The position numbers and the translations under genes were made by a program. A model generated the notes under the pieces. It saw nothing but the letters and a program-made list of their open reading frames with translations. It searched no databases and had not been told where the DNA came from. Shown in pieces: positions 39,683 to 47,404 of a stretch of DNA of 64,000 bases (position 1 is the first letter of the stretch; every line of letters starts with the position of its first letter). This DNA comes from Streptomyces hyaluromycini. GTDB lineage: Bacteria > Actinomycetota > Actinomycetes > Streptomycetales > Streptomycetaceae. The stretch covers positions 124,001-188,000 of the forward strand of contig NZ_BCFL01000021.1 of the NCBI RefSeq assembly GCF_002217755.1. Direction: 5' to 3'.

Positions 39683-40912
39683 ATGCATGCCTGGCCCGCT
39701 TCCGAGGTCCCCGCCCTGCCTGGTCAGGGCCGCGACCTGAGGATCCACGACACCGCGACCGGCGGTCTGGTCACCCTTGACCCCGGTCCCGTCGCCCGTA
39801 TCTATGTCTGCGGCATCACGCCGTACGACGCGACCCACATGGGGCACGCGGCGACCTACAACGCGTTCGACCTCGTGCAGCGCGTGTGGCTCGACACCAA
39901 GCGGCAGGTGCACTACGTCCAGAACGTGACGGACGTCGACGACCCGCTCCTGGAGCGCGCGGAGCGGGACGGCGTCGACTGGGTCGCCCTCGCCGAGAAG
40001 GAGACCACCCTCTTCCGCGAGGACATGACCGCCCTCAGGATGCTGCCGCCGCGGCACTACATAGGCGCGGTCGAGGCCATACCCGGCATCGTGCCGCTGG
40101 TCGAGCGGCTGCGCGAGCTCGGCGCGGCCTACGAACTCGAAGGCGACATCTACTTCTCCGTCGAGTCCGACCCCCACTTCGGCGAGGTCTCGGGCCTCGA
40201 CGCGGCCGCGATGCGGCTGCTGTCCGCCGAGCGCGGCGGCGACCCGGACCGCCCCGGCAAGAAGAACCCCCTCGACCCGATGCTGTGGATGGCCGCCCGC
40301 GAGGGCGAACCGAGCTGGGACGGCAGCTCCCTCGGCCGCGGCCGCCCCGGCTGGCACATCGAGTGCGTGGCGATCGCCCTGGACCACCTCGGCATGACCT
40401 TCGACGTCCAGGGCGGCGGCTCCGACCTGGCCTTCCCGCACCACGAGATGGGCGCCTCGCACGCCCAGGTGCTCACCGGCGAGTACCCGATGGCCAAGGC
40501 GTACGTCCACGCCGGCATGGTCGCCCTCGACGGCGAGAAGATGTCCAAGTCCAAGGGCAACCTGGTCTTCGTCTCCCGGCTCCGCCAGGACGGCGTCGAC
40601 CCGGCCGCCATCCGCCTCGCCCTCCTGTCCCACCACTACCGCGCCGACTGGGAGTGGACCGACCAGGTACTGCGGGACGCCCAGGAACGCCTCACCCGCT
40701 GGCGCGCGGCGGTCTCCCGCCCGGACGGCCCGCCCGCCGAGCCCCTGGTGGAGGAGATCCGCGAGGCCCTCTCCAACGACCTGGACGCCCCGGCCGCACT
40801 GGCGGCGGTGGACCGCTGGGCAGCACTCCAGCAGGACCAGGGCGGCACGGACACGGGCGCACCGGGTGTCGCATCGCGAGCCGTGGACGCCCTGCTGGGC
40901 GTGGCCCTATAA
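39683..40912 (+). CDS. mshC: L-cysteine:1D-myo-inositol 2-amino-2-deoxy-alpha-D-glucopyranoside ligase
   Basis: A 409-residue enzyme that ligates cysteine to GlcN-inositol in mycothiol biosynthesis. It is a class I aminoacyl-tRNA synthetase-like protein: H-M-G-H at 52-55, K-M-S-K-S at 286-290, and zinc ligands Cys43, Cys228 and His253. The context V-C-G-I-T-P-Y-D-A distinguishes it from cysteinyl-tRNA synthetase. ATG 39683 gives the family-typical M-H-A-W-P start; ATG 39677 is two codons upstream. GGTTACGCT upstream could be a -10 for a leaderless transcript. Confidence 0.95.
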   Translation: MHAWPASEVPALPGQGRDLRIHDTATGGLVTLDPGPVARIYVCGITPYDATHMGHAATYNAFDLVQRVWLDTKRQVHYVQNVTDVDDPLLERAERDGVDWVALAEKETTLFREDMTALRMLPPRHYIGAVEAIPGIVPLVERLRELGAAYELEGDIYFSVESDPHFGEVSGLDAAAMRLLSAERGGDPDRPGKKNPLDPMLWMAAREGEPSWDGSSLGRGRPGWHIECVAIALDHLGMTFDVQGGGSDLAFPHHEMGASHAQVLTGEYPMAKAYVHAGMVALDGEKMSKSKGNLVFVSRLRQDGVDPAAIRLALLSHHYRADWEWTDQVLRDAQERLTRWRAAVSRPDGPPAEPLVEEIREALSNDLDAPAALAAVDRWAALQQDQGGTDTGAPGVASRAVDALLGVAL

Positions 40913-41005
40913 GAAGCGCCCCCCCGCGCCCCTGTCTTTGTCTTTTAGGGGCGCGGGGCTGTATCAATATGCGGCTCCGCCGCGTGGGCGCGAGCAACCA
41001 CAACG
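40912..41005. repeat. Dispersed intergenic repeat, type B, copy 2 (reverse orientation)
   Basis: Read on the minus strand it gives GCTCGCGCCCACGCGGCGGA, then GCCGCATATTGATACAGCCC and CGCGCCCCTAAAAGAC...GGGGCGC, matching the copy at 10801-10890. The CGCCCC...GGGGCG arms can fold and may terminate mshC. Confidence 0.7.
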
Positions 41006-41104
41006 CACCCGCAGACAACTTTCGACGCGCACCCCCCAACTGTCGAAACCCTGTCGATCCCCCAACGCGGGTGTGCTCAATGTGACCCATGTGGTGGGCT
41101 ATTA

Positions 41105-41118
41105 CGGTCAGTTGACCG
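41105..41118. promoter_or_regulatory. Inverted repeat upstream of the Tat beta-propeller gene
   Basis: CGGTCA-GT-TGACCG is a perfect 6-bp inverted repeat with a 2-bp spacer, 47-60 bp before the GTG start. It could be an operator; no ligand protein is suggested nearby. Confidence 0.35.
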
Positions 41119-41164
41119 AACGGACCGGCCAACTGCCGGCCCCCCCCACGCGGAAGGCACCCCC

Positions 41165-42100
41165 GTGGCCCACCCCTTAAGCCGACGCCGCCTGCTCACC
41201 CTCGGCACGGCAACCTTCGGCGCCCTCACCCTCGGCCCCCACGCGCAAGCGGCGGCGCCCACCTCCCTCGCCCTCCCCGACGGCTGGCAGCCCGAGGGCA
41301 TCACCATCGGCGCCGGCCCCTACGCCTACCTCGGCTCCCTCGTCGACGGCTCCCTCTACCGCGCCGACCTGCGCACCGGCACCGGCAAGGTGATCTCGAC
41401 CGGCCCCGGCACCCCCGCCGTCGGCCTCAAACTCGACCCTCGCGGACGCCTGTTCGTGGCCGCGCGCAGCTTCGGCGCCCGCGTGGTCGACGCCCGCAGC
41501 GGCGAGACCCTCGCCTCCTACACCCTCGCCACCGCCGCCCCGAGCTTCGCCAACGACATCGTGCTGACCCCGCGTGCCGCCTGGTTCACCGAGTCGTACC
41601 AGCCGGTGCTCTACGGCCTCCCGCTCGGCCGCAACGGCGAACTCCCGGCCGCCGGGGACGTCGTACGGCTGCCGCTGACCGGCGACTGGGTCCAGTCGGC
41701 CGACGGCGCGATCAACGCCAACGGCATCGCCCGCACCCCCGACGGCTCCGCACTCCTCGTCGTCCAGGCCGGTGTCGGTCTGCTGCACCGCGTCGACCCG
41801 GCCACCGGGATCACCGAGGCCGTGGACCTGGGCGACGCGGCCCCGCTCGTCAACGGCGACGGCCTGCTGGTCCGCGGCCGCACGCTGTACGCCGTACAGA
41901 ACCGGCAGAACGCCATCGACGTCTTCCGGCTGGCCGCGGACGGCCGCAGCGGTGTCTTCCAGCGCCGGATCACCGACCCGGCCTTCGACGTCCCGACCAC
42001 CGTCGCCGCGTACGGCGGCCGGCTCTACCTGCCCAACGCGCGCTTCACGACCACGCCGACGTCCGAGACGACGTACTCCGTCACCGCGGTCGGCGCCTGA
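41165..42100 (+). CDS. Tat-exported SMP-30/beta-propeller-like protein
   Basis: A 311-residue protein with a twin-arginine signal S-R-R-R-L-L-T-L-G followed by a hydrophobic stretch and A-Q-A-A-A cleavage region. It then has about six repeating beta-blade units rich in G-x-L-Y-R-A-D and N-G-I-A-R-T-P-D-G-S. It resembles SMP-30/gluconolactonase-like propellers. Relatives are sometimes labelled superoxide dismutase, but no SOD metal motif is present. GTG 41165 follows GGAAGGC. The substrate is unknown. Confidence 0.8.
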   Translation: MAHPLSRRRLLTLGTATFGALTLGPHAQAAAPTSLALPDGWQPEGITIGAGPYAYLGSLVDGSLYRADLRTGTGKVISTGPGTPAVGLKLDPRGRLFVAARSFGARVVDARSGETLASYTLATAAPSFANDIVLTPRAAWFTESYQPVLYGLPLGRNGELPAAGDVVRLPLTGDWVQSADGAINANGIARTPDGSALLVVQAGVGLLHRVDPATGITEAVDLGDAAPLVNGDGLLVRGRTLYAVQNRQNAIDVFRLAADGRSGVFQRRITDPAFDVPTTVAAYGGRLYLPNARFTTTPTSETTYSVTAVGA

Positions 42101-42131
42101 CGCCGAAAAACCGAATGAAGAACAAAAAAAG

Positions 42132-42160
42132 GGGGCGGTACGCACTACGCGTACCGCCCC
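42132..42160. terminator. Bidirectional terminator between the beta-propeller gene and parJ
   Basis: GGGGCGGTACGC and GCGTACCGCCCC form a 12-bp perfect stem with a 5-nt loop. A run of seven A on its left gives UUUUUUU on the minus strand, making it a strong intrinsic terminator for parJ. It also lies just after the plus-strand stop. Confidence 0.9.
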
Positions 42161-42163
42161 TGT

Positions 42164-43201
42164 TCAGTCCTCGGAGGTGTCCTCGCCGTCCGGGCCAGGG
42201 TCCACGGAATCGCCGGTCTCCCCGGAATTCTCCGTGGTCCCGGGCGTGTCGGGCTTCGGCGCCCGTGGCGGGCGGGTCCGGCCGCCGGGGTTGTCCCGCA
42301 GGTACGACGCGCTGTCGCTGCCGTCCGCCGTGGCGTGACCGCCGGGCGAGCCGGGCGGGCTCACGTCCCGGCGCCGCAGATAGCGCTCGAACTCACGGGC
42401 GATCGCCTCACCCGACGCCTCCGGCAGCTCGGCGGTGTCCCGGGCCTCCTCCAGCGTCTGCACGTACTCGGCGACCTCGCTGTCCTCCGCGGCCAGCTGG
42501 TCCACCCCGACCTGCCAGGCGCGGGCGTCCTCGGGCAGCTCGCCCAGCGGGATCCGCAGGTCGAGCAGGTCCTCAAGGCGGTTGAGCAGGGCCATGGTGG
42601 CCTTGGGGTTGGGCGGCTGGGAGACGTAGTGCGGGACGGCCGCCCAGAGCGAGACCGCCGGGACGCCCGCATGCGTGCACGCCTCCTGGAGGACGCCGAC
42701 GATGCCCGTCGGGCCCTCGTACTTGGTCTCCTCCAGGTCCATCCGCTGGGCCAGGTCCGGGTCCGACGTCACCCCGCTGACCGGCACCGGACGCGTGTGC
42801 GGGGTGTCACCGAGCAGCGCGCCCAGGACGACCACCAGCTCGACGCCCAGCTCATGGGCGAAACCGAGCAGCTCGTTGCAGAACGAGCGCCAGCGCATGG
42901 ACGGCTCGATGCCTCTGACCAGCACCAGGTCGCGTGGCTTCGCGCCGCCGACCCGGACCACCGACAGCCGTGTCGTCGGCCAGGTGATCTTGCGCACGCC
43001 GGCGTCCATCCACACCGTGGGGCGGTTCACCTGGAAGTCGTAGTAGTCCTCGGCGTCGAGTGCCGCGAACACCTCGCCCTTCCATTCCCGCTCCAGATGC
43101 GCGACCGCGGTGGAGGCGGCGTCGCCGGCATCGTTCCAGCCTTCGAACGCGGCCACCATGACTGGGTCGATCAGCTCGGGAACCCCCTCCAGCTCGATCA
43201 C
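42164..43201 (-). CDS. parJ: PAC2 family protein, ParJ homologue
   Basis: A 345-residue PAC2-domain protein: G-W-N-D-A-G-D-A-A near residue 21, and G-A-L-L-G-D-T-P-H-T-R-P-V-P near 127; its C-terminal ~60 residues are Pro/Gly/Asp-rich and disordered. The S. coelicolor homologue SCO1662 (ParJ) was reported to interact with the chromosome-partitioning ATPase ParA during sporulation; assignment rests on family and neighbourhood. GTG 43201 has AAGGAGG 7 nt upstream. It terminates at the hairpin at 42132. Confidence 0.88.
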   Translation of the reverse strand: MIELEGVPELIDPVMVAAFEGWNDAGDAASTAVAHLEREWKGEVFAALDAEDYYDFQVNRPTVWMDAGVRKITWPTTRLSVVRVGGAKPRDLVLVRGIEPSMRWRSFCNELLGFAHELGVELVVVLGALLGDTPHTRPVPVSGVTSDPDLAQRMDLEETKYEGPTGIVGVLQEACTHAGVPAVSLWAAVPHYVSQPPNPKATMALLNRLEDLLDLRIPLGELPEDARAWQVGVDQLAAEDSEVAEYVQTLEEARDTAELPEASGEAIAREFERYLRRRDVSPPGSPGGHATADGSDSASYLRDNPGGRTRPPRAPKPDTPGTTENSGETGDSVDPGPDGEDTSED

Positions 43202-43353
43202 CCAGTGCCTCCTTCCGACGTGCCCTCGCGTACGCCCCAACCTTACGGCGTGAGGCGGGGGCGCCCGCAGCCCCCTTGCACGGGGGAGTGAACGGATCAC
43301 TGCCCCGTTCGCCGCCCTCGAACACCCCTGACCTCGGGAAGCCGGTAAGCGCT

Positions 43354-44025
43354 TCACAGACTGCTGCGCAGCCACTGCTCCACGCTCGCGATGTGCACGG
43401 TCGCCCAGGAGCGGGCCGCCTCGGCGTCCCGGTCGCGCAGTGCGGCCAGGATCGCCCGGTGCTCGCGCAGGGTCCGGGCGACCGCGTCCTCCTGGGTCAG
43501 GCCGCGCCAGATCCGGGCCCTGGTGGTCGGCCCGGACAGCCCGTCAAGCAGCGAGCACAGCACCGAGTTCCCCGAGCTCTGTACGATGCCCCGGTGGAAC
43601 TCCAGGTCGCAGGCGACCAGCTCCTCCACCGAGGGCGCGGTGCCGAGGGCGTCCAACTGGGCGGCGAGCGCGTCCAGTTGCTGCTCGCTGATCCGGGAGG
43701 CGGCCATCGCGGTGGCGGCCGGCTCCAGGATCCGGCGCACCGCGAGGAACTCCAGGACCGTGTCGTCGCGGTGGAAGTCGACGACGAAGCTCATCGCCTC
43801 AAGGAGCAACTGCGGGTCCAGGCTGGTGACATACGTGCCGTCGCCCTGCCGGACGTCCAGGATCCGGATCAGTGACAGGGCCCGTACCGCCTCCCGCAAC
43901 GAGTTGCGGGACAGGCCCAGTTCGGCGGCGAGCTCGCTCTCCTTGGGCAACCGGTCACCGGGGCGCAGCGCACCGGAGACGATCATGTCCTTGATCTTCT
44001 CGATCGCCTCGTCGGTGACTGCCAT
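43354..44025 (-). CDS. FadR-subfamily GntR transcriptional regulator
   Basis: A 223-residue protein with an N-terminal winged helix (L-P-K-E-S-E-L-A-A-E-L-G-L-S-R-N-S-L-R-E-A-V) and a C-terminal FCD domain with metal-ligand-type residues (C-D-L-E-F-H-R-G and E-H-R-A-I). A perfect 15-bp palindrome lies 20-34 bp before the start, so autoregulation is likely. No obvious target operon is adjacent; the NACHT gene lies upstream in the same direction. Sugar acids are common ligands in this subfamily. Confidence 0.88.
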   Translation of the reverse strand: MAVTDEAIEKIKDMIVSGALRPGDRLPKESELAAELGLSRNSLREAVRALSLIRILDVRQGDGTYVTSLDPQLLLEAMSFVVDFHRDDTVLEFLAVRRILEPAATAMAASRISEQQLDALAAQLDALGTAPSVEELVACDLEFHRGIVQSSGNSVLCSLLDGLSGPTTRARIWRGLTQEDAVARTLREHRAILAALRDRDAEAARSWATVHIASVEQWLRSSL

Positions 44026-44044
44026 ACCGGCCTCCCTGTCGCCC

Positions 44045-44059
44045 AGACATCCGATGTCT
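44045..44059. promoter_or_regulatory. Perfect palindrome upstream of the GntR gene
   Basis: AGACATC-C-GATGTCT is a 7-bp perfect inverted repeat around one base, 20-34 bp upstream of the GntR start. Its size and location suit an autoregulatory FadR-type operator. Confidence 0.6.
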
Positions 44060-44109
44060 CAGCCCCATTATGCGGCCTGATCAGGCCGTGTCAGCCGGTG
44101 GCCCGCCGA

Positions 44110-47100
44110 CTACCGGAGGGGCCGGCCGCCCCGCTCCCCGGCCGGTTCGCCGGGCGCCTCGCGGGGCCGGGGCGGGGCGTCGGCCGGGCCGGAGGCGGGG
44201 ACGCCGTCGTGCGCCAGGTGCGACTGCAGCCGCAGATGCCGGAACTCGAAGCAGGCCCCGGACCGGCGCAGGACGCCACGCCGGTGGGCGTCCTCCAGGA
44301 ATGCCATCAGCCGCCAGGGCAGCGCGCCGGTCACCCCGAGCCAGACCCGGGCGACCGCGAACCGGCCCCAGGCGCTCAGCGCCACCGCCGTGGTGCCCAG
44401 CGGGAGCCACAACTGGGTGCCGACATGCACCAGTCCGCCCCAGTCGCCGGGCAGCAACGTCACCGGCACGCAGACGCAGGCGACGAGCAGGGCGACGACA
44501 CCGCCGCGGGTGAAGGACGCCGTGCGGTCCGTGCGCAGGGAGGACGCGGGGCCGGTCGCGCGCATGGTGTCGGACGGCACGCTCAGCGCGCGGTAGACCC
44601 CGCACACGCACCCGCCCACCAGCCCGACCAGCGCCCCGGCGGCCACGAACGGCGGCAGGCACCGGGCCGCGAATGCCGTCGCCGGGCCCTGGGTCAGCCA
44701 GGCACGGGCGTCCGAGGGCAGCACCGACCGCAGGTCGGCCGCGTACGCGACCGTCACCGGCCCGTGGGCCGACGGCCGGGCGGGCTCATGCGCCGCGGGC
44801 CGTGCGGAGGCCGCGGCGAGGCGCACGGTCACCGCTCCGCCCCGGGACTCGAACTCCGTCTCCCGGGACTGGAAGGGGACGCATCGGCGCTCCGGGACCA
44901 GCGGGATCGTGCAGTCGGGCGGTTCCGCGCCCCGCGGGTAGGCGATCGGCCGGGCCCCGGCACCGGGAAGCAGCAGCGTGCCCCGCACCGGCCGTACCGT
45001 GGCCGCGGTCCTGACCCCGCCGTGTTCCGTGAACCGCCAGCCGTCGAGGTGCCGTCCGGCGAGATCGGGTGCGGCACCGGACTTGAGGAGGGTCACGCCC
45101 GTGGCGGCGAGCCCCGCGAGCGTGCAGGCGGTGACCCCGGTCAGCAGCGTGACGGCGGTGCCCCGGACCATGCCCGCCGCGAACCGCCCTACGACCCGGC
45201 CTGGCCGGGCCGGCAGCGCACCCTCCCGGCCGGCCCGGCGGGTGGCGCTCACCAGCAGGGCGGTCCCCGCACCGGCGGCCGTGACGCCCACCAGCACCGG
45301 CCACGGATCGCCGGTCCTGCCCAGCAGCCCCGTCCCCGCCGTGCCCGCCCCGCCGAGCAGCAGGACCGCCCCGCCCAGCCGGGCCGTCGCGCGTTCCCCG
45401 GCGCCGCTCCACGGCAGACCGAGCGGCACCGGCCGCCGGGACAGCCCGGCGGTGCCGAAGAACAGGGTGAACAGCAGGGAGAACAGACCCCCGCCGAGCA
45501 GATCGGGCAGCCAGCCGTCGGTCACCGAGCCGAAGCGGAAGCCGAACCGCAGGTCGTCGGCGTACGCGACGGCCGCCCACAGCGCCCCGGTCACCCCGAC
45601 GACGGTCAGCCCCTGCCGGACGAGGAACCGCCGGTCCGGCCCGCCCGCCGGCCCGCCGTCCGGTCCGTCCGCGCCGTCCGGCAGCAGCCGCGCCACCCCG
45701 AAGGCGAAGCCCAGGGTCTGTCCCACCAGCGCGGCGACCAGCGACAGGACGTCTTCCACCCCCGCCAGCCGGTGTACGGCACGGGTGACCGTGACGGGCA
45801 GCAGCAGCGCCGACAGCACGGCCATGGACAGCAGCCCCGGCCCGAACACCCGCAGCGCCCGCGGCAGCAGCGACTCCAGCTCCCACCACGCCAGCCGTCC
45901 GGTGTCCCGCCGGTGCAGCGCCCGCGCCAGCAGGGTGAGCCGCCGTACCGCGTCCGAGGCCGTGCGCGGGTCGGCGTCCGCGAAGGCGGCCGGTACGAAC
46001 GCCCCGAGCAGATGCTCCTCGACCGCGCCCACCGAGGCGAAGCGCTCCCGGTCGAGTAGTTCCGACGGGTCGCGGGAGGTGTCGCCGTACACCGCGCGGG
46101 CCAGCGTCACCATCAGGGGCGTGCTGAGCGCCCGGGCGGGAGCGGAGCGGGGGCGCCGGGCGAGTTCCCGCAGCACCGGCGTCCACACGGTGCCGGGTGC
46201 CCCGTCCGGCGTGCGCAGCGGCCGTGCGGTCCGCTCCAGGTGGGCCGAGGCCTGGGCGAGGTCCAGGGGCTGGAGTTCGACGACCTCGGCGGCGGTCAGC
46301 ACGTCGCCGTCGGCCACCGCGGCCGACCAGGCCGCGCGGCGGCTGGTGAGCAGCAGGGGCAGGTCGTCGTCGAGTTCGGCGTTGATGCGCCGTACGGCCT
46401 CCCCGTAGGCGGGCCGGGCCAGTTCGTCGAAGCCGTCGAGGACCGGCAGCACCAGACCGGTGTCCAGCAGGGAGCGGGCGAGGGTGCGCGACCCGTCGAG
46501 GACGGCGCCCAGCGGCCGGTAGTCGGCGGCCAGCCGGTCCGCGAGCCAGTCGCGCAGCCCGGTGTGCCGGGGGTCCCAGCCGGCCAGCGGGAAGAGCACC
46601 GGCACCGGTCCGCCCGGGCGCCGGGCGGCGAGCCGGGCGAGGACGAACCGCATCGCCAGCACGGACTTGCCGGAGCCGGGGCCGCCCAGGACCACCAGCC
46701 GCCGGCCGGGGAGACCGGCGAACCACGCGGCCAGGTCCTCGACCCGCCGCGCCCGCGGTGCGGGGATCCGGCCGCCGCGCCCGACGTTCTCCGGATGGTC
46801 GGCCAGCCGCCGGTCCGCGGGCGCCCAGCCCACCTCGATCGGCTCCGGGTCCTGGAGCCGCCGCAGCCGGGCCTCCGCCGCCCACTGCTCCCGTACGGCC
46901 TCGGCCAGCGCGTCGGCGGCCCGGCGCCGGTCCTCGTCGGCCGACCGCGGGGCCGGGTCGGCGTCGCCGCGCAGCACGTCGGCCAGGAGCGCGGCGACCG
47001 ACACCAGGGTGCCGATCGCCGAGACCAGGACGCCCTCGGTGGCGGCGTCGTCCCACCAGAACCGCAGTACGCCCGTGAGGGCGGCGAGCGCCGCCGCGCA

Positions 47101-47154
47101 CGCCGATAACCCCAGGCGCCGCCGCACCCGGGCACTGTGCCGTCCGCCGTGCAT
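44110..47154 (-). CDS. Membrane-anchored NACHT-domain NTPase (STAND family)
   Basis: A 1014-residue protein. Two N-terminal membrane helices (~17-60) and a helical linker precede a NACHT domain: Walker A G-G-P-G-S-G-K-S at 157-164, Walker B L-V-L-P-V-L-D-G-F-D-E-L at 234-245, and sensor-like L-L-L-T-S-R-R at 267-273. After ~residue 440 come 10 or more hydrophobic segments and a last helical motif A-F-L-E-D-A-H-R-R-G-V-L-R...F-R-H-L-R-L-Q typical of Streptomyces NACHT proteins. STAND NTPases act as nucleotide switches in signalling and, for some bacterial NACHTs, phage defence. The role here is unknown. GGGAG precedes ATG 47154. It sits between conserved glp and parJ loci, suggesting insertion. 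Confidence 0.87.
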   Translation of the reverse strand: MHGGRHSARVRRRLGLSACAAALAALTGVLRFWWDDAATEGVLVSAIGTLVSVAALLADVLRGDADPAPRSADEDRRRAADALAEAVREQWAAEARLRRLQDPEPIEVGWAPADRRLADHPENVGRGGRIPAPRARRVEDLAAWFAGLPGRRLVVLGGPGSGKSVLAMRFVLARLAARRPGGPVPVLFPLAGWDPRHTGLRDWLADRLAADYRPLGAVLDGSRTLARSLLDTGLVLPVLDGFDELARPAYGEAVRRINAELDDDLPLLLTSRRAAWSAAVADGDVLTAAEVVELQPLDLAQASAHLERTARPLRTPDGAPGTVWTPVLRELARRPRSAPARALSTPLMVTLARAVYGDTSRDPSELLDRERFASVGAVEEHLLGAFVPAAFADADPRTASDAVRRLTLLARALHRRDTGRLAWWELESLLPRALRVFGPGLLSMAVLSALLLPVTVTRAVHRLAGVEDVLSLVAALVGQTLGFAFGVARLLPDGADGPDGGPAGGPDRRFLVRQGLTVVGVTGALWAAVAYADDLRFGFRFGSVTDGWLPDLLGGGLFSLLFTLFFGTAGLSRRPVPLGLPWSGAGERATARLGGAVLLLGGAGTAGTGLLGRTGDPWPVLVGVTAAGAGTALLVSATRRAGREGALPARPGRVVGRFAAGMVRGTAVTLLTGVTACTLAGLAATGVTLLKSGAAPDLAGRHLDGWRFTEHGGVRTAATVRPVRGTLLLPGAGARPIAYPRGAEPPDCTIPLVPERRCVPFQSRETEFESRGGAVTVRLAAASARPAAHEPARPSAHGPVTVAYAADLRSVLPSDARAWLTQGPATAFAARCLPPFVAAGALVGLVGGCVCGVYRALSVPSDTMRATGPASSLRTDRTASFTRGGVVALLVACVCVPVTLLPGDWGGLVHVGTQLWLPLGTTAVALSAWGRFAVARVWLGVTGALPWRLMAFLEDAHRRGVLRRSGACFEFRHLRLQSHLAHDGVPASGPADAPPRPREAPGEPAGERGGRPLR

Positions 47155-47304
47155 ACGCCGCTCCCGGGTCGTGCCGTGCCGGCACCGTCTGCCGTCGTGC
47201 CGTGACGACCCGTTCTAGCCGCAGGACCTTTGGCAAACCCGCTGTTCGAAACACGTGTGAGGGAGCGTGCGGGAGTGTTCGGGGGGCGGCTGGTGGCATG
47301 CGAA

Positions 47305-47339
47305 AGGGGCGGCTCCCAAGGGGAGGGGGAGCCGCCCCT
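47305..47339 (-). terminator. Terminator of the glpF-glpK-glpD operon
   Basis: AGGGGCGGCTCCC pairs perfectly with GGGAGCCGCCCCT around a 9-nt loop, 66 bp after the glpD stop on the minus strand. Confidence 0.85.
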
Positions 47340-47404
47340 CTCATGTCCGGCCCCGGTCAGGGGTGGGGCCGGTCGTCACTCACCTCTTGCCGAGCCCTTT
47401 CGGC

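Noticed and set aside
41165-42100. Superoxide dismutase
   Set aside because: Relatives sometimes carry this name, but there are no SOD metal-ligand motifs; the sequence is a Tat-exported beta-propeller.
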